From the NCBI GenBank assembly GCA_038259365.1, contig JBBSOW010000085.1, positions 1-13,267 of the forward strand: a stretch of DNA of 13,267 nt, given 5' to 3'. The position numbers were made by a program, and so were the translations under genes. Positions 1 through 6,272 of the stretch are shown here, one piece after another. Below the pieces are notes generated by a model. The model saw nothing but the letters and a program-made list of their open reading frames with translations, was not told the DNA's origin and did no database searches. This DNA is from JBBSOW01 sp038259365 (lineage in GTDB: Bacteria; Actinomycetota; Actinomycetes; Propionibacteriales; Propionibacteriaceae). Positions within the stretch are counted from its first letter, which is position 1; each line of letters starts with the position of its first letter.

Positions 1-2015
1 GAGCCCTTGCCGCCGTGGCTGCCGTCCTCGACGAGCTTCTTGGCGTTGTCCCAGGCGCCGCCGGAGTTGGCCAGGAAGACGGCCATGAGCGTGCCGCAGG
101 CGATCGCGCCGGCCAGGTAACCGGCCAGGGCCGGCGCGCCGAGACCGAACCCGACGGCGATGGGTGCGGTGATGGCCAGTAGGCCCGGGGTGGCGAGCTC
201 GCGAAGCGAATCTTTGGTGCAGATGTCGACGACCTTGCCGTACTCGGGCCGCCCCGTGCCCTCCATGATCCCGGGGATCTCGCGGAACTGGCGGCGCACC
301 TCGTACACGACCGCACCGGCGGCGCGGCCCACGGCGCTGATCGCCAGGCCGGAGAACAAGAAGACCACCGAGGCGCCGATGATGACCCCGAAGAGCACCC
401 CGGGTGAGAACACGACCGACTTGGCGATGAACTCGTCGTAGCGCTCGGCCAGCACGCCCCTGACGGCGTCGGTGTAGGACCCGAACAGGGCCGTCGCGGC
501 GAGCACGGCCGTCGCGATCGCGATGCCCTTGGTGATGGCCTTGGTGGTGTTGCCGACGGCGTCCAGCTCGGTCAGGATCTGGGCGCCTTCGCCGTCGACA
601 TCGCCCGACATCTCGGCGATGCCCTGGGCGTTATCCGAGACGGGACCAAAGGTGTCCATCGCCACGATCACGCCGACGGTGGTGAGCAGGCCACAACCGG
701 CCAGCGCGATGGCGAACAGCCCGATGACGCCGGCGCCGCCGATGAGGAACGCGCCGAACATGGCGAAGCCGATGACCAGCGCGGTGAGCACGGCCGATTC
801 CAGGCCGAGCGAGATGCCCGACAAGATGACCGTCGCCGCACCGGTAAGCGAGGTGCGGCCCACGTCCTTGACGGGGCGATCCTCGGTGCCGGTGTAGAAG
901 CCGGTGAGCTTCAAGATGACGGCCGCGAGGGCGATCCCGATGAGCACGGAGAATACCGCGACGAAGCGCGGGCTGTCGACGGGGCCGTCGAAGGTCGCGG
1001 TGATGTCGAGGTCGTCGAAGGAGCCGGGCAGGTAGATGATCGCGGCGAGGGTGCACAAGACCGCAGACACCCCGGCGGAGAGGAAGAAGGACCGGTTGAT
1101 GGTCTTCAGCCCGTTCTCGTTCTCCCGCGGCTTGGTCTGATAGACGCCGATGAGCGCGGTGATGACGCCGATGGCCGGCACGATGAGCGGGAAGACCAGC
1201 CCCGGCTCGCCGAAGGCGGCCTTGCCCAAGATCAGCGAGGCCACGAGCATGACCGCGTAGGACTCGAAGAGGGCGGCCGCCATGCCGGCGCAGTCGCCGA
1301 CGTTGTCCCCGACGTTATCGGCGATCGTGGCCGCGTTGCGCGGATCGTCTTCGGGGATGTTGTTCTCGACCTTGCCGACCAGGTCGGCGCCGACGTCGGC
1401 GGCCTTGGTGAAGATCCCGCCGCCGACCCGCATGAACATGGCCAGCAGGGCGGCACCGAAGCCGAAGCCTTCGAGGATCGTGGGGGCGTCGCCCTTGAAG
1501 ATGAGCACGACGAGCGCCGCGCCGAGCAACCCGAAACCGATGGTGGCCATCCCGACCGAAGCGCCGGTGCGGAAGGCGATCTGCATGGCGGCGTCGCGGC
1601 GGCCCTCGCGGGCGGCGGACGCGACCCGCAGGTTGGCGCGGACGGCGAGCCACATGCCGAGGTAGCCGATGAGCCCCGAGAAGCCCGCGCCGACGAGGAA
1701 GGCAATGGAGCGCGCGACGCGAAGCGTGCCGGCATCGACGGTGCCCTCGTGCACCGGAAGCAGGAACAGCAACCCGAACGCCGCCACCGCGAAAATGCCT
1801 AGGGTGCGGAACTGCCTAGCCAAGAACGCGGCGGCGCCCTCCTGGACGGCCGCCGCGATCGCCTTCATGTTCTCGGTGCCCTCGGCAGCGGTCAGCACCT
1901 CGCGTCGAAAGACGATCGACATGGCCACGGCCACAGCAGCGATAGCGGCGATGACGACGACGAACGCGATATTGCCGCCGGACAATCCGACTTCCAGCAC
2001 AACTTGGGGGGGCAT
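1..2015 (-). CDS. hppA: K+-independent H+-translocating membrane pyrophosphatase, 3' end outside window
   Basis: Integral membrane pump that hydrolyses cytoplasmic pyrophosphate and exports protons. About 671 residues are visible; the C-terminus lies beyond the left edge. The pyrophosphate-binding stretch starts at D207 (DVGADLVGKVE, 207-217) and continues through the Asp-rich DNVGDNVGD (233-241), both diagnostic of the family. GNTTKA (K492 in the position that is Ala in K+-dependent enzymes) marks the K+-independent class, and the semi-conserved gate glutamate is E251, as in that class. R196 matches the conserved gate arginine. Oddity: the motif normally read MAADLFE is MAAALFE, so the near-invariant Asp is A248 (codon at 1272-1274). 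Start chosen at ATG 2015 because an AAGGAGGA lies 4 nt upstream. The gene is divergent from the helicase. Family assignment is certain; whether it pumps protons normally is open because of A248. Confidence 0.97.
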   Translation of the reverse strand, partial: MPPQVVLEVGLSGGNIAFVVVIAAIAAVAVAMSIVFRREVLTAAEGTENMKAIAAAVQEGAAAFLARQFRTLGIFAVAAFGLLFLLPVHEGTVDAGTLRVARSIAFLVGAGFSGLIGYLGMWLAVRANLRVASAAREGRRDAAMQIAFRTGASVGMATIGFGLLGAALVVLIFKGDAPTILEGFGFGAALLAMFMRVGGGIFTKAADVGADLVGKVENNIPEDDPRNAATIADNVGDNVGDCAGMAAALFESYAVMLVASLILGKAAFGEPGLVFPLIVPAIGVITALIGVYQTKPRENENGLKTINRSFFLSAGVSAVLCTLAAIIYLPGSFDDLDITATFDGPVDSPRFVAVFSVLIGIALAAVILKLTGFYTGTEDRPVKDVGRTSLTGAATVILSGISLGLESAVLTALVIGFAMFGAFLIGGAGVIGLFAIALAGCGLLTTVGVIVAMDTFGPVSDNAQGIAEMSGDVDGEGAQILTELDAVGNTTKAITKGIAIATAVLAATALFGSYTDAVRGVLAERYDEFIAKSVVFSPGVLFGVIIGASVVFLFSGLAISAVGRAAGAVVYEVRRQFREIPGIMEGTGRPEYGKVVDICTKDSLRELATPGLLAITAPIAVGFGLGAPALAGYLAGAIACGTLMAVFLANSGGAWDNAKKLVEDGSHGGKG

Positions 2016-2019
2016 TAAG

Positions 2020-2027
2020 TCCTCCTT
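2020..2027 (-). promoter_or_regulatory. Strong ribosome binding site of hppA
   Basis: AAGGAGGA on the minus strand ends 4 nt before the ATG at 2015. It fixes the hppA start. The divergent helicase begins at or after 2057, so the shared upstream region is 41 to about 158 bp depending on which helicase start is used. I saw no convincing promoter pair in it. Confidence 0.85.
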
Positions 2028-2056
2028 GACAGACCCGGGCAAGCGCTCCCGCAACC

Positions 2057-4495
2057 GTGCAAATCAGCAGCACCGGGGAGGCCTTTTCGCGAAGCATAGC
2101 GGTTGGCTCGGCGTCGCACCCATCTGGACGCCTTCGTGCCGCGATCCCTTGGGTGGCGTGGCAGGCTGGCTCGGTGCAGACGTGGTGGGCGGGGAGCTTG
2201 GTGGCCGAGCAGGTCGTCTACCGCCACGAGATCGCCAAGCGCGCCGCGGTCTGGGAGGACTTTCCGGCGTGGCTGCAGCCCGAGATCGTGCAGGCTTGCG
2301 ACCGGCTGGGGGTGCAACGTCTATGGCGCCACCAACGCTTGGCCGCGGATTCGGTGCACGCCGGCCGGCACACCGCCATCGCCACCGGGACGGCGTCGGG
2401 AAAGTCGCTGTCCTATCTGGTGCCGGTGTTGGCGGCCACCCTGGCGCCGCCACGAACCGGCTCCCTGGCCACGATGTCGAGCAGGCAGCGGTTGGCGATC
2501 TCGGCGGCCCGCGGCCGGGGAACCGCCCTCTATCTGGCTCCGACGAAGGCGCTGGCTCACGACCAGCTTCGCGTGTGCCGTGAGCTCGAGGTCCCGGGTT
2601 GGCGTCCGGCCACTCTCGACGGAGACTCGGACCAGGCCGAGCGGGCCTACGCTCGCGAACACGCCCACTACATCTTGACCAACCCGGACATGCTGCACGC
2701 CTCGCTGCTGCCCCAACACCGGCGGTGGGCGCCGGTCTTGCGCTCGCTCCGAGTGATCGTGGTGGACGAGTGCCACCGCTACCGCGGCGTCTTCGGCAGC
2801 CACGTCTCCGCGGTACTGCGCCGCCTGTTGCGGTTGTGCGCCCACTACGGCGCCCACCCCAACGTGGTCTTCGCCTCGGCGACCACCGCCAACCCGGCCG
2901 AGCTGGCGGCCAGCCTGATCGGCGTCACGCCAGACCAGATCTCGGTGGTCGACGAGGACGGTTCACCCAAGGGGGCGGTCACGTTCGCGTTGTTCCAGCC
3001 CAGGACCGATCCGGATTCCGAGGCCGCCGCCATGATGGCCGACTTCGTGGCGGCCAACCGCCAAAGCATCACCTTTGTACCGTCTCGTCAGCGCGCCGAG
3101 CTGATCGCGGCCCGGGCTCGACACCGATCGGTGAATCCGGAGCGCATCGAGTCCTACCGCAGCGGCTACCTCGCCCAAGACCGCCGCGAGCTGGAGCGGC
3201 GGCTCACCGATCGCTCGCTCATGGGGGTGGCGGCCACCAACGCCCTGGAGCTCGGGGTGGACATCTCGGGTCTCGACGCGGTGATCATCGCCGGGTTCCC
3301 GGGCACGATGGCCGCGCTGTGGCAACAGGCGGGGCGGGCGGGGCGCGGCGGCGACCGCGACTCGTTGGCGGTGTTGATGGCGCGGCCCGATCCGTTGGAC
3401 GCCTACCTGTTCGAGCACCCGGAGTTGATCTTCGATCGCCCCCTGGAGGCGACCGTGTTGCATCCGGGTAACCCTTACGTCTTGGCGCCTCACCTGGCGG
3501 CCGCCGCCCAGGAGCTGCCGCTCACCGAGGCCGACGAGCGATGGTTCGGGCCCAGCATGCTGGGATTGGCCGAGGAGCTGGCCGAGCAGAAGGTGCTGCG
3601 CCGCCGGAGCGTGCCCGCTGGCAAGGCAACAGTGGTTCGAGGATGGTTTTGGCCCCACCCCGAGCGTGCCGTCGACGCCATCGATCTGCGGTCGGCTCGC
3701 GGCCGCTCGGTGGACATCGTGGACCAGGCGACCGGACGGGTCATCGGCCACGTCGATCGGTCCGCCGCCGATCGCAGCGTCTTCCCCGGCGCGGTGTATC
3801 TGCACCGCGGCGAGACGTGGGTGGTGGACGAGCGAGATTCCGAGGAGGACGTGGCCCTCGTCCGGGCCGACAACCCGCACTACTACACCCAGCCGGAATC
3901 CAGCCAAGACGTGCGCGTCCTGCGCACTTTCGAATCCCGTGACTTCTTTGCCGGCCAGCTGCACTGGGGTGAGGTGGAGATCAGCTCGCAGGTGCTGGGC
4001 TACCTGCGTCGAGACGAACAGACCCACCGGGTGTGGGACTCCACGCCGCTGGAGATGCCGGTGCGCACCATGCGCACGCACGGCATGTGGTGGACCCTAC
4101 CCGCCGAGCTCGAGGTGCGGCTGGGCTGGTCGGACATGTTGCTCGGCAGCGCCGCCCACGCCGCCGAACACACCGCCATCGGCCTCCTGCCCGTGTTCGC
4201 CCCCTGCGATCGCTGGGACATCGGCGGCCTCTCCACCGCGCGGCATCCCGACACCGGGCTGTGCACCGTCTTCGTCCACGACGGCCAACCCGGCGGGGCC
4301 GGGTTCGCCGAACACGGCTTCAAGGTGGCCGAGCCCTGGTGGTTGGCCACCCTGACCCGCCTATCGAGTTGTGAGTGCGAGCAAGGGTGTCCGGCGTGCG
4401 TCATCTCCCCCAAGTGCGGCAACGGCAACCAGATGTTGGACAAGGCCGGCGCCGCGGAGTTGTTGGTGCGACTCGGGCTCCATCCGGGCCCCTAG
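2057..4495 (+). CDS. DECH-box SF2 helicase, Hrq1/MrfA-like, with C-terminal cysteine cluster (DUF1998 type)
   Basis: ATP-dependent DNA helicase of the group that includes bacterial MrfA/YprA and yeast Hrq1, which act in DNA repair; actinobacterial members sit beside tad-like pilus genes and are named 'helicase/secretion neighborhood' helicases. Numbering from GTG 2057 (812 aa): Walker A TGTASGKS 110-117, LAPTKAL 160-166, DECH 237-240, SATT motif III, then motif V/VI (ATNALELGVD and QQAGRAGR) in the second RecA domain. The C-terminal module ends in a metal-type cluster with Cys 772, 774, 778, 781 and 787. The region at about 130-154, between the Walker A helix and motif Ia, looks longer than usual. 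The start is uncertain: the first 32 residues do not resemble the family, and GTG 2153 or GTG 2174 fit better. It converges on the TadE/TadG-like gene, and its stop lies in a tandem repeat. Confidence 0.93.
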   Translation: MQISSTGEAFSRSIAVGSASHPSGRLRAAIPWVAWQAGSVQTWWAGSLVAEQVVYRHEIAKRAAVWEDFPAWLQPEIVQACDRLGVQRLWRHQRLAADSVHAGRHTAIATGTASGKSLSYLVPVLAATLAPPRTGSLATMSSRQRLAISAARGRGTALYLAPTKALAHDQLRVCRELEVPGWRPATLDGDSDQAERAYAREHAHYILTNPDMLHASLLPQHRRWAPVLRSLRVIVVDECHRYRGVFGSHVSAVLRRLLRLCAHYGAHPNVVFASATTANPAELAASLIGVTPDQISVVDEDGSPKGAVTFALFQPRTDPDSEAAAMMADFVAANRQSITFVPSRQRAELIAARARHRSVNPERIESYRSGYLAQDRRELERRLTDRSLMGVAATNALELGVDISGLDAVIIAGFPGTMAALWQQAGRAGRGGDRDSLAVLMARPDPLDAYLFEHPELIFDRPLEATVLHPGNPYVLAPHLAAAAQELPLTEADERWFGPSMLGLAEELAEQKVLRRRSVPAGKATVVRGWFWPHPERAVDAIDLRSARGRSVDIVDQATGRVIGHVDRSAADRSVFPGAVYLHRGETWVVDERDSEEDVALVRADNPHYYTQPESSQDVRVLRTFESRDFFAGQLHWGEVEISSQVLGYLRRDEQTHRVWDSTPLEMPVRTMRTHGMWWTLPAELEVRLGWSDMLLGSAAHAAEHTAIGLLPVFAPCDRWDIGGLSTARHPDTGLCTVFVHDGQPGGAGFAEHGFKVAEPWWLATLTRLSSCECEQGCPACVISPKCGNGNQMLDKAGAAELLVRLGLHPGP

Positions 4496-4597
4496 CCAAA
4501 CCCAGGGGTACTGGCCCACGCCTTGGCGGGCAACCGCTCCACCCGGGCCCCTAGCCAAACCCAGGGGTACTGGCCCACGCCTTGGCGGGCAACCGCT
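4477..4597. repeat. 59-bp tandem direct repeat (two copies) at convergent gene ends
   Basis: Copy 1 is 4477-4535 and copy 2 starts at 4536; identity continues to 4597. The only mismatch inside the match is T4483 against C4542. Each copy contains the palindrome CTAG, which is a stop codon on both strands: the plus-strand helicase stops at the first (4493-4495), and the minus-strand TadE/TadG-like gene stops at the second (4551-4553). Each copy also holds a CCCCT/AGGGG stem with a 10-nt loop and a GC-rich CGCC-TT-GGCG element, which could act as a bidirectional terminator, but without U-tracts. The simplest reading is that the two genes once ended at the same CTAG and a duplication separated them. 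Confidence 0.95.
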
Positions 4598-4988
4598 TCG
4601 GCAACCCCCGCACCGGCGGTGTCACGAAGAAGCTGACCTGCACCGCTACGACCACCGCCGGCTGCACCCCGCGCGCCGTGCACTCGTCGAGGCGGACCCC
4701 GTTGAGGCGGGCAGCCTCCCGAGCTACCGCACAAATCCTCCGGGATTCCTCCCTGGTCACGCCCACGGCCGGTCCGCTAGTCGACGATCCCCCGCCGAAC
4801 CCGCCCGATCTAGCGGCGGTGGCAGCGCTCAACGCCGCGAGGTCCGCCGAGCCGGCGGCCTTTCGCCACGCGATGAGGTAACCGCCACCGATCGTGAGGA
4901 CCGTGGCCAGCGAGACGAGCACCGCGATGGCCGCGATCGTCAAGACGGTGCCCGATCCGCGCTCGTCTCGACGCCGTGGCCCGTTCAC
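4551..4988 (-). CDS. TadE/TadG-like pseudopilin or secreted pilus-assembly protein (helicase-neighbourhood type)
   Basis: A 145-aa protein resembling the actinobacterial TadE-like family found beside DECH helicases (the Rv3654c type in mycobacteria). A basic N-terminus (residues 3-10) is followed by ERGSGTV and a hydrophobic helix at about 15-40, then the ADLAALSAA segment (48-56) typical of TadG-like proteins, a Gly/Ser linker and a Cys pair (C86, C103) likely to form a disulphide outside the membrane. Start chosen at GTG 4988 because it overlaps the TadE-like stop as GTGA, matching the coupling seen upstream; a longer reading to 5216 would overlap that gene almost entirely. The last ~15 residues are encoded in copy 2 of the 59-bp repeat. 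Role inferred: minor component of a Flp/Tad-type surface apparatus. Confidence 0.8.
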   Translation of the reverse strand: MNGPRRRDERGSGTVLTIAAIAVLVSLATVLTIGGGYLIAWRKAAGSADLAALSAATAARSGGFGGGSSTSGPAVGVTREESRRICAVAREAARLNGVRLDECTARGVQPAVVVAVQVSFFVTPPVRGLPKRLPAKAWASTPGFG

Positions 4989-5407
4989 GGTGCCACCCCG
5001 GGTTCCCACACCATCGTGGCCGAGGCGCTCACGGGAACGGCGGGAAGGCGAGACCCCCACGGGCGGGCGGTGAGTTGCACCTTCGCGCTCACGCCGCCCC
5101 GGGATCGGTCCAACACAACGGAGGCCCCCGCGGGGAGCCGCGACTCGGCCGCCTGAACGGCGCCGGCGTCGCCACGCGCCGCCTGCCGGGCGATGTCGGT
5201 GGCCGAGGACTGGCACCCCAACTGCAGCCCGATCACCGACAGCACCCCGATCAGTAACCCGACGACGATCATCAGCGACCCCACCCCCAAGGCGAGCTCG
5301 ACAGTGACCATCCCCCGCTCCGTTGTGGCACTGCCGGAGAGGACACCGGGGCGGGCGGGCGGAGGCTGGCCGGCCCGCCCGCCCCGCGGGTCAGGTGAGT
5401 CGATCAT
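4985..5407 (-). CDS. TadE-like minor pilin
   Basis: A 140-aa TadE-like protein. The N-terminal 32 residues are a Pro/Gly/Arg-rich leader ending ERG, followed by MVTVE (33-37): Gly32 then Glu at +5 is a class III (Flp-type) prepilin peptidase site. A hydrophobic helix follows at about 38-64, then CQSSATDIARQAARGD (65-80), a pattern seen in TadE proteins, and a short extracellular domain. Start chosen at ATG 5407 because ATGA overlaps the pilin stop by 4 bp; an ATG upstream of this would lie inside the pilin gene. The 3' end overlaps the next gene as GTGA. Probably made in fixed ratio with the pilin by translational coupling. Confidence 0.85.
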   Translation of the reverse strand: MIDSPDPRGGRAGQPPPARPGVLSGSATTERGMVTVELALGVGSLMIVVGLLIGVLSVIGLQLGCQSSATDIARQAARGDAGAVQAAESRLPAGASVVLDRSRGGVSAKVQLTARPWGSRLPAVPVSASATMVWEPGVAP

Positions 5408-5673
5408 CCACCCAAACCGGTGGAGGTCCGCAGGATCCACAAGATGATCTGCAGGATGAGGTCGAAGACGCCCTGATCGCTGAACACCTTGATCAGCACC
5501 CCACCCAGGGTGGCGGCCGCGACGGTCCCCACCGCGTATTCGGCGGTCGTCATGCCCCGATCGTCGCGCAGTGTCGGCTTCTTCGACGGCTTCCGATCGG
5601 CCAGTTCCTGCTTGTGCTCTTCTCGATGAGACATTGCCTGCTTGTGCCCTTCTCGATGAGACATTGCCTGCAT
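5404..5673 (-). CDS. DUF4244 Flp-type pilin
   Basis: An 89-aa small pilin. DDRG40 followed by MTTAEY (41-46) is a textbook Flp prepilin cleavage site with Glu at +5 and Tyr at +6. A single hydrophobic segment runs from about 47 to 62, with a second hydrophobic stretch at 69-81. The leader is unusually long because residues 4-13 (MSHREGHKQA) are repeated as 14-23 (MSHREEHKQE), produced by a 30-bp tandem duplication. Three ATG codons (5673, 5664, 5634) are in frame; 5673 is preferred because an AGAAGGAG lies 6 nt upstream. First gene of the three-gene pilus operon; its stop overlaps the TadE-like start. The match to actinobacterial DUF4244 is strong; function as a surface pilin is inferred from the family. 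Confidence 0.9.
   Translation of the reverse strand: MQAMSHREGHKQAMSHREEHKQELADRKPSKKPTLRDDRGMTTAEYAVGTVAAATLGGVLIKVFSDQGVFDLILQIILWILRTSTGLGG
5611..5670 (-). repeat. 30-bp tandem duplication in the pilin leader
   Basis: Units 5611-5640 and 5641-5670 are identical except at one base (T5618 versus C5648), and the shared CCTG extends the match by 4 bp (5607-5610). The unit is a multiple of three, stays in frame and duplicates ten codons including a start-capable ATG. It lies in the part of the prepilin that is removed on processing, so it should not change the mature pilin. Confidence 0.95.
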
Positions 5674-5679
5674 GAGTCA

Positions 5680-5687
5680 CTCCTTCT
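5680..5687 (-). promoter_or_regulatory. Ribosome binding site of the pilin gene
   Basis: AGAAGGAG on the minus strand, 6 nt before ATG 5673. It is outside the 30-bp duplication and therefore supports the first of the three in-frame ATGs as the start. Confidence 0.8.
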
Positions 5688-5781
5688 GTGTTGGCCGAGG
5701 ACATCGTGTCGATCGGCGGCTCTGCTCGCGATAGGCGACCAGGTCCCGCAACGGGGACACCAGGAGTGTGTTGTCTTCTTC

Positions 5782-5801
5782 TCTCGGCGATACAGCCGAG
5801 A
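5782..5801. repeat. Inverted repeat, 7-bp arms
   Basis: TCTCGGC and GCCGAGA are perfect complements separated by GATACA. There is no U-tract on either side, so a terminator reading is weak. It could be an operator for the pilus operon about 110 bp downstream on the minus strand, or chance. Confidence 0.5.
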
Positions 5802-5809
5802 CCCCAACC

Positions 5810-5818
5810 TGTGGATAG
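5810..5818 (-). promoter_or_regulatory. DnaA-box-like 9-mer (one mismatch)
   Basis: TGTGGATAG on the plus strand reads CTATCCACA on the minus strand, one base from the DnaA consensus TTATCCACA. It has the same orientation as the perfect box 30 bp away. Confidence 0.45.
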
Positions 5819-5839
5819 GGCTTCGGGTGATCGCGGAGC

Positions 5840-5848
5840 TGTGGATAA
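5840..5848 (-). promoter_or_regulatory. Perfect DnaA-box 9-mer
   Basis: TGTGGATAA on the plus strand is the exact complement of TTATCCACA. Together with the 5810 site it makes a same-orientation pair with a 30-bp repeat distance, roughly three helical turns. No other origin-type feature (AT-rich unwinding element, dnaA or dnaN) is present, so a regulatory or titration site is more likely than an origin. Confidence 0.55.
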
Positions 5849-5925
5849 CTGACTGTTCGCAGGCGCAGTGGGCTTGGGCGACGGCCGCTTCGACCGTGCC
5901 GGGTCTGCCCGAGCCGATGACGCGG

Positions 5926-5963
5926 CCGGATCGGACCGAACCGCGTGGTTCAGTCCGATCCGG
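5926..5963 (-). terminator. Large hairpin at the end of the oxidative operon
   Basis: Arms CCGGATCGGAC (5926-5936) and GTCCGATCCGG (5953-5963) are perfectly complementary. Inside them GAACC/GGTTC pair around a GCGT loop, leaving one C/A mismatch: 16 paired bases of 17 in a 38-nt structure. On the minus strand it starts within the last codons of the YrhK-like gene and includes its stop codon. No U-tract follows, which is common for high-GC actinobacterial terminators. It would separate the long upstream operon from the pilus operon. Confidence 0.65.
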
Positions 5964-6270
5964 TACGGCGCTTCTCGACGCGGACCAAAACTTCACCCAC
6001 GGAGCCAACGAGCATGCCCGCGCTTCCAATGACGAACAGCCAGATCCCGGCGGTCTGCAGCCGATCGAAGAAGAACAAGACGCTGCCGATGACAAACAGC
6101 AGATTGCCCGCGAGGCCGACACCCAGGTGGATCCAGGGGAAATCACGCAGGAACACACCTACCCATCGCCCGGTCGAAACCCGTCGATCCGTGTCCTGAT
6201 CATCCCCTGCCGTGGCCCGCTTCGGCGTGTCGGTCCCCTTCGCTCCATCCCCATCCGGTCGGTGCGGCAT
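5950..6270 (-). CDS. YrhK-like small membrane protein
   Basis: A 106-aa protein with a charged, disordered N-terminal ~35 residues, then two hydrophobic segments (about 47-68 and 75-97) and a short basic tail. The pattern WIHLGVGLAGNLLFVIGSVLF...WLFVIGS resembles the YrhK domain, a two-helix module of unknown function. Start ATG 6270 lies 2 nt after the stop of the ThDP enzyme with no good Shine-Dalgarno, so translation is probably coupled. Last gene of the operon; its stop codon lies inside the large hairpin. It could be a membrane partner of the upstream ThDP or GMC enzymes, but nothing in the sequence proves this. Confidence 0.75.
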   Translation of the reverse strand: MPHRPDGDGAKGTDTPKRATAGDDQDTDRRVSTGRWVGVFLRDFPWIHLGVGLAGNLLFVIGSVLFFFDRLQTAGIWLFVIGSAGMLVGSVGEVLVRVEKRRTGSD

Positions 6271-6272
6271 CG

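Larger units (their letters stand above)
5674..5949. other. Intergenic region upstream of the pilus operon
   Basis: No credible gene: the frames open here read through from neighbouring genes on the wrong phase and are rich in Ser, Cys and Arg. The region should hold the promoter of the pilus operon (minus strand), but I could not pick a convincing -35/-10 pair. It contains a 7-bp inverted repeat with a 6-nt loop (5782-5801), two DnaA-box-like 9-mers (5810, 5840) and the left arm of the large hairpin ending the neighbouring operon. Confidence 0.7.

Noticed and set aside
2026..2031. TTGACA, a perfect -35-like hexamer upstream of the helicase
   Set aside because: No -10-like hexamer at 16-18 bp, and the bases overlap the hppA ribosome binding site; a coincidental match cannot be excluded.
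4551..5216. Longer form of the TadE/TadG-like gene starting at 5216
   Set aside because: The extra N-terminal 76 residues are Arg/Gly/Pro-rich shadow of the TadE-like gene; the GTGA overlap at 4988 gives the expected basic-plus-hydrophobic N-terminus.
5782..5848. Possible replication origin from two DnaA boxes
   Set aside because: Only two boxes, no AT-rich unwinding element and no dnaA, dnaN or parAB genes nearby.
5550..6158. Minus-strand open frame of about 200 codons covering the intergenic region
   Set aside because: Overlaps the pilin and YrhK-like genes in another phase, is rich in Ser, Cys and Arg, and has no recognisable domain or ribosome binding site.
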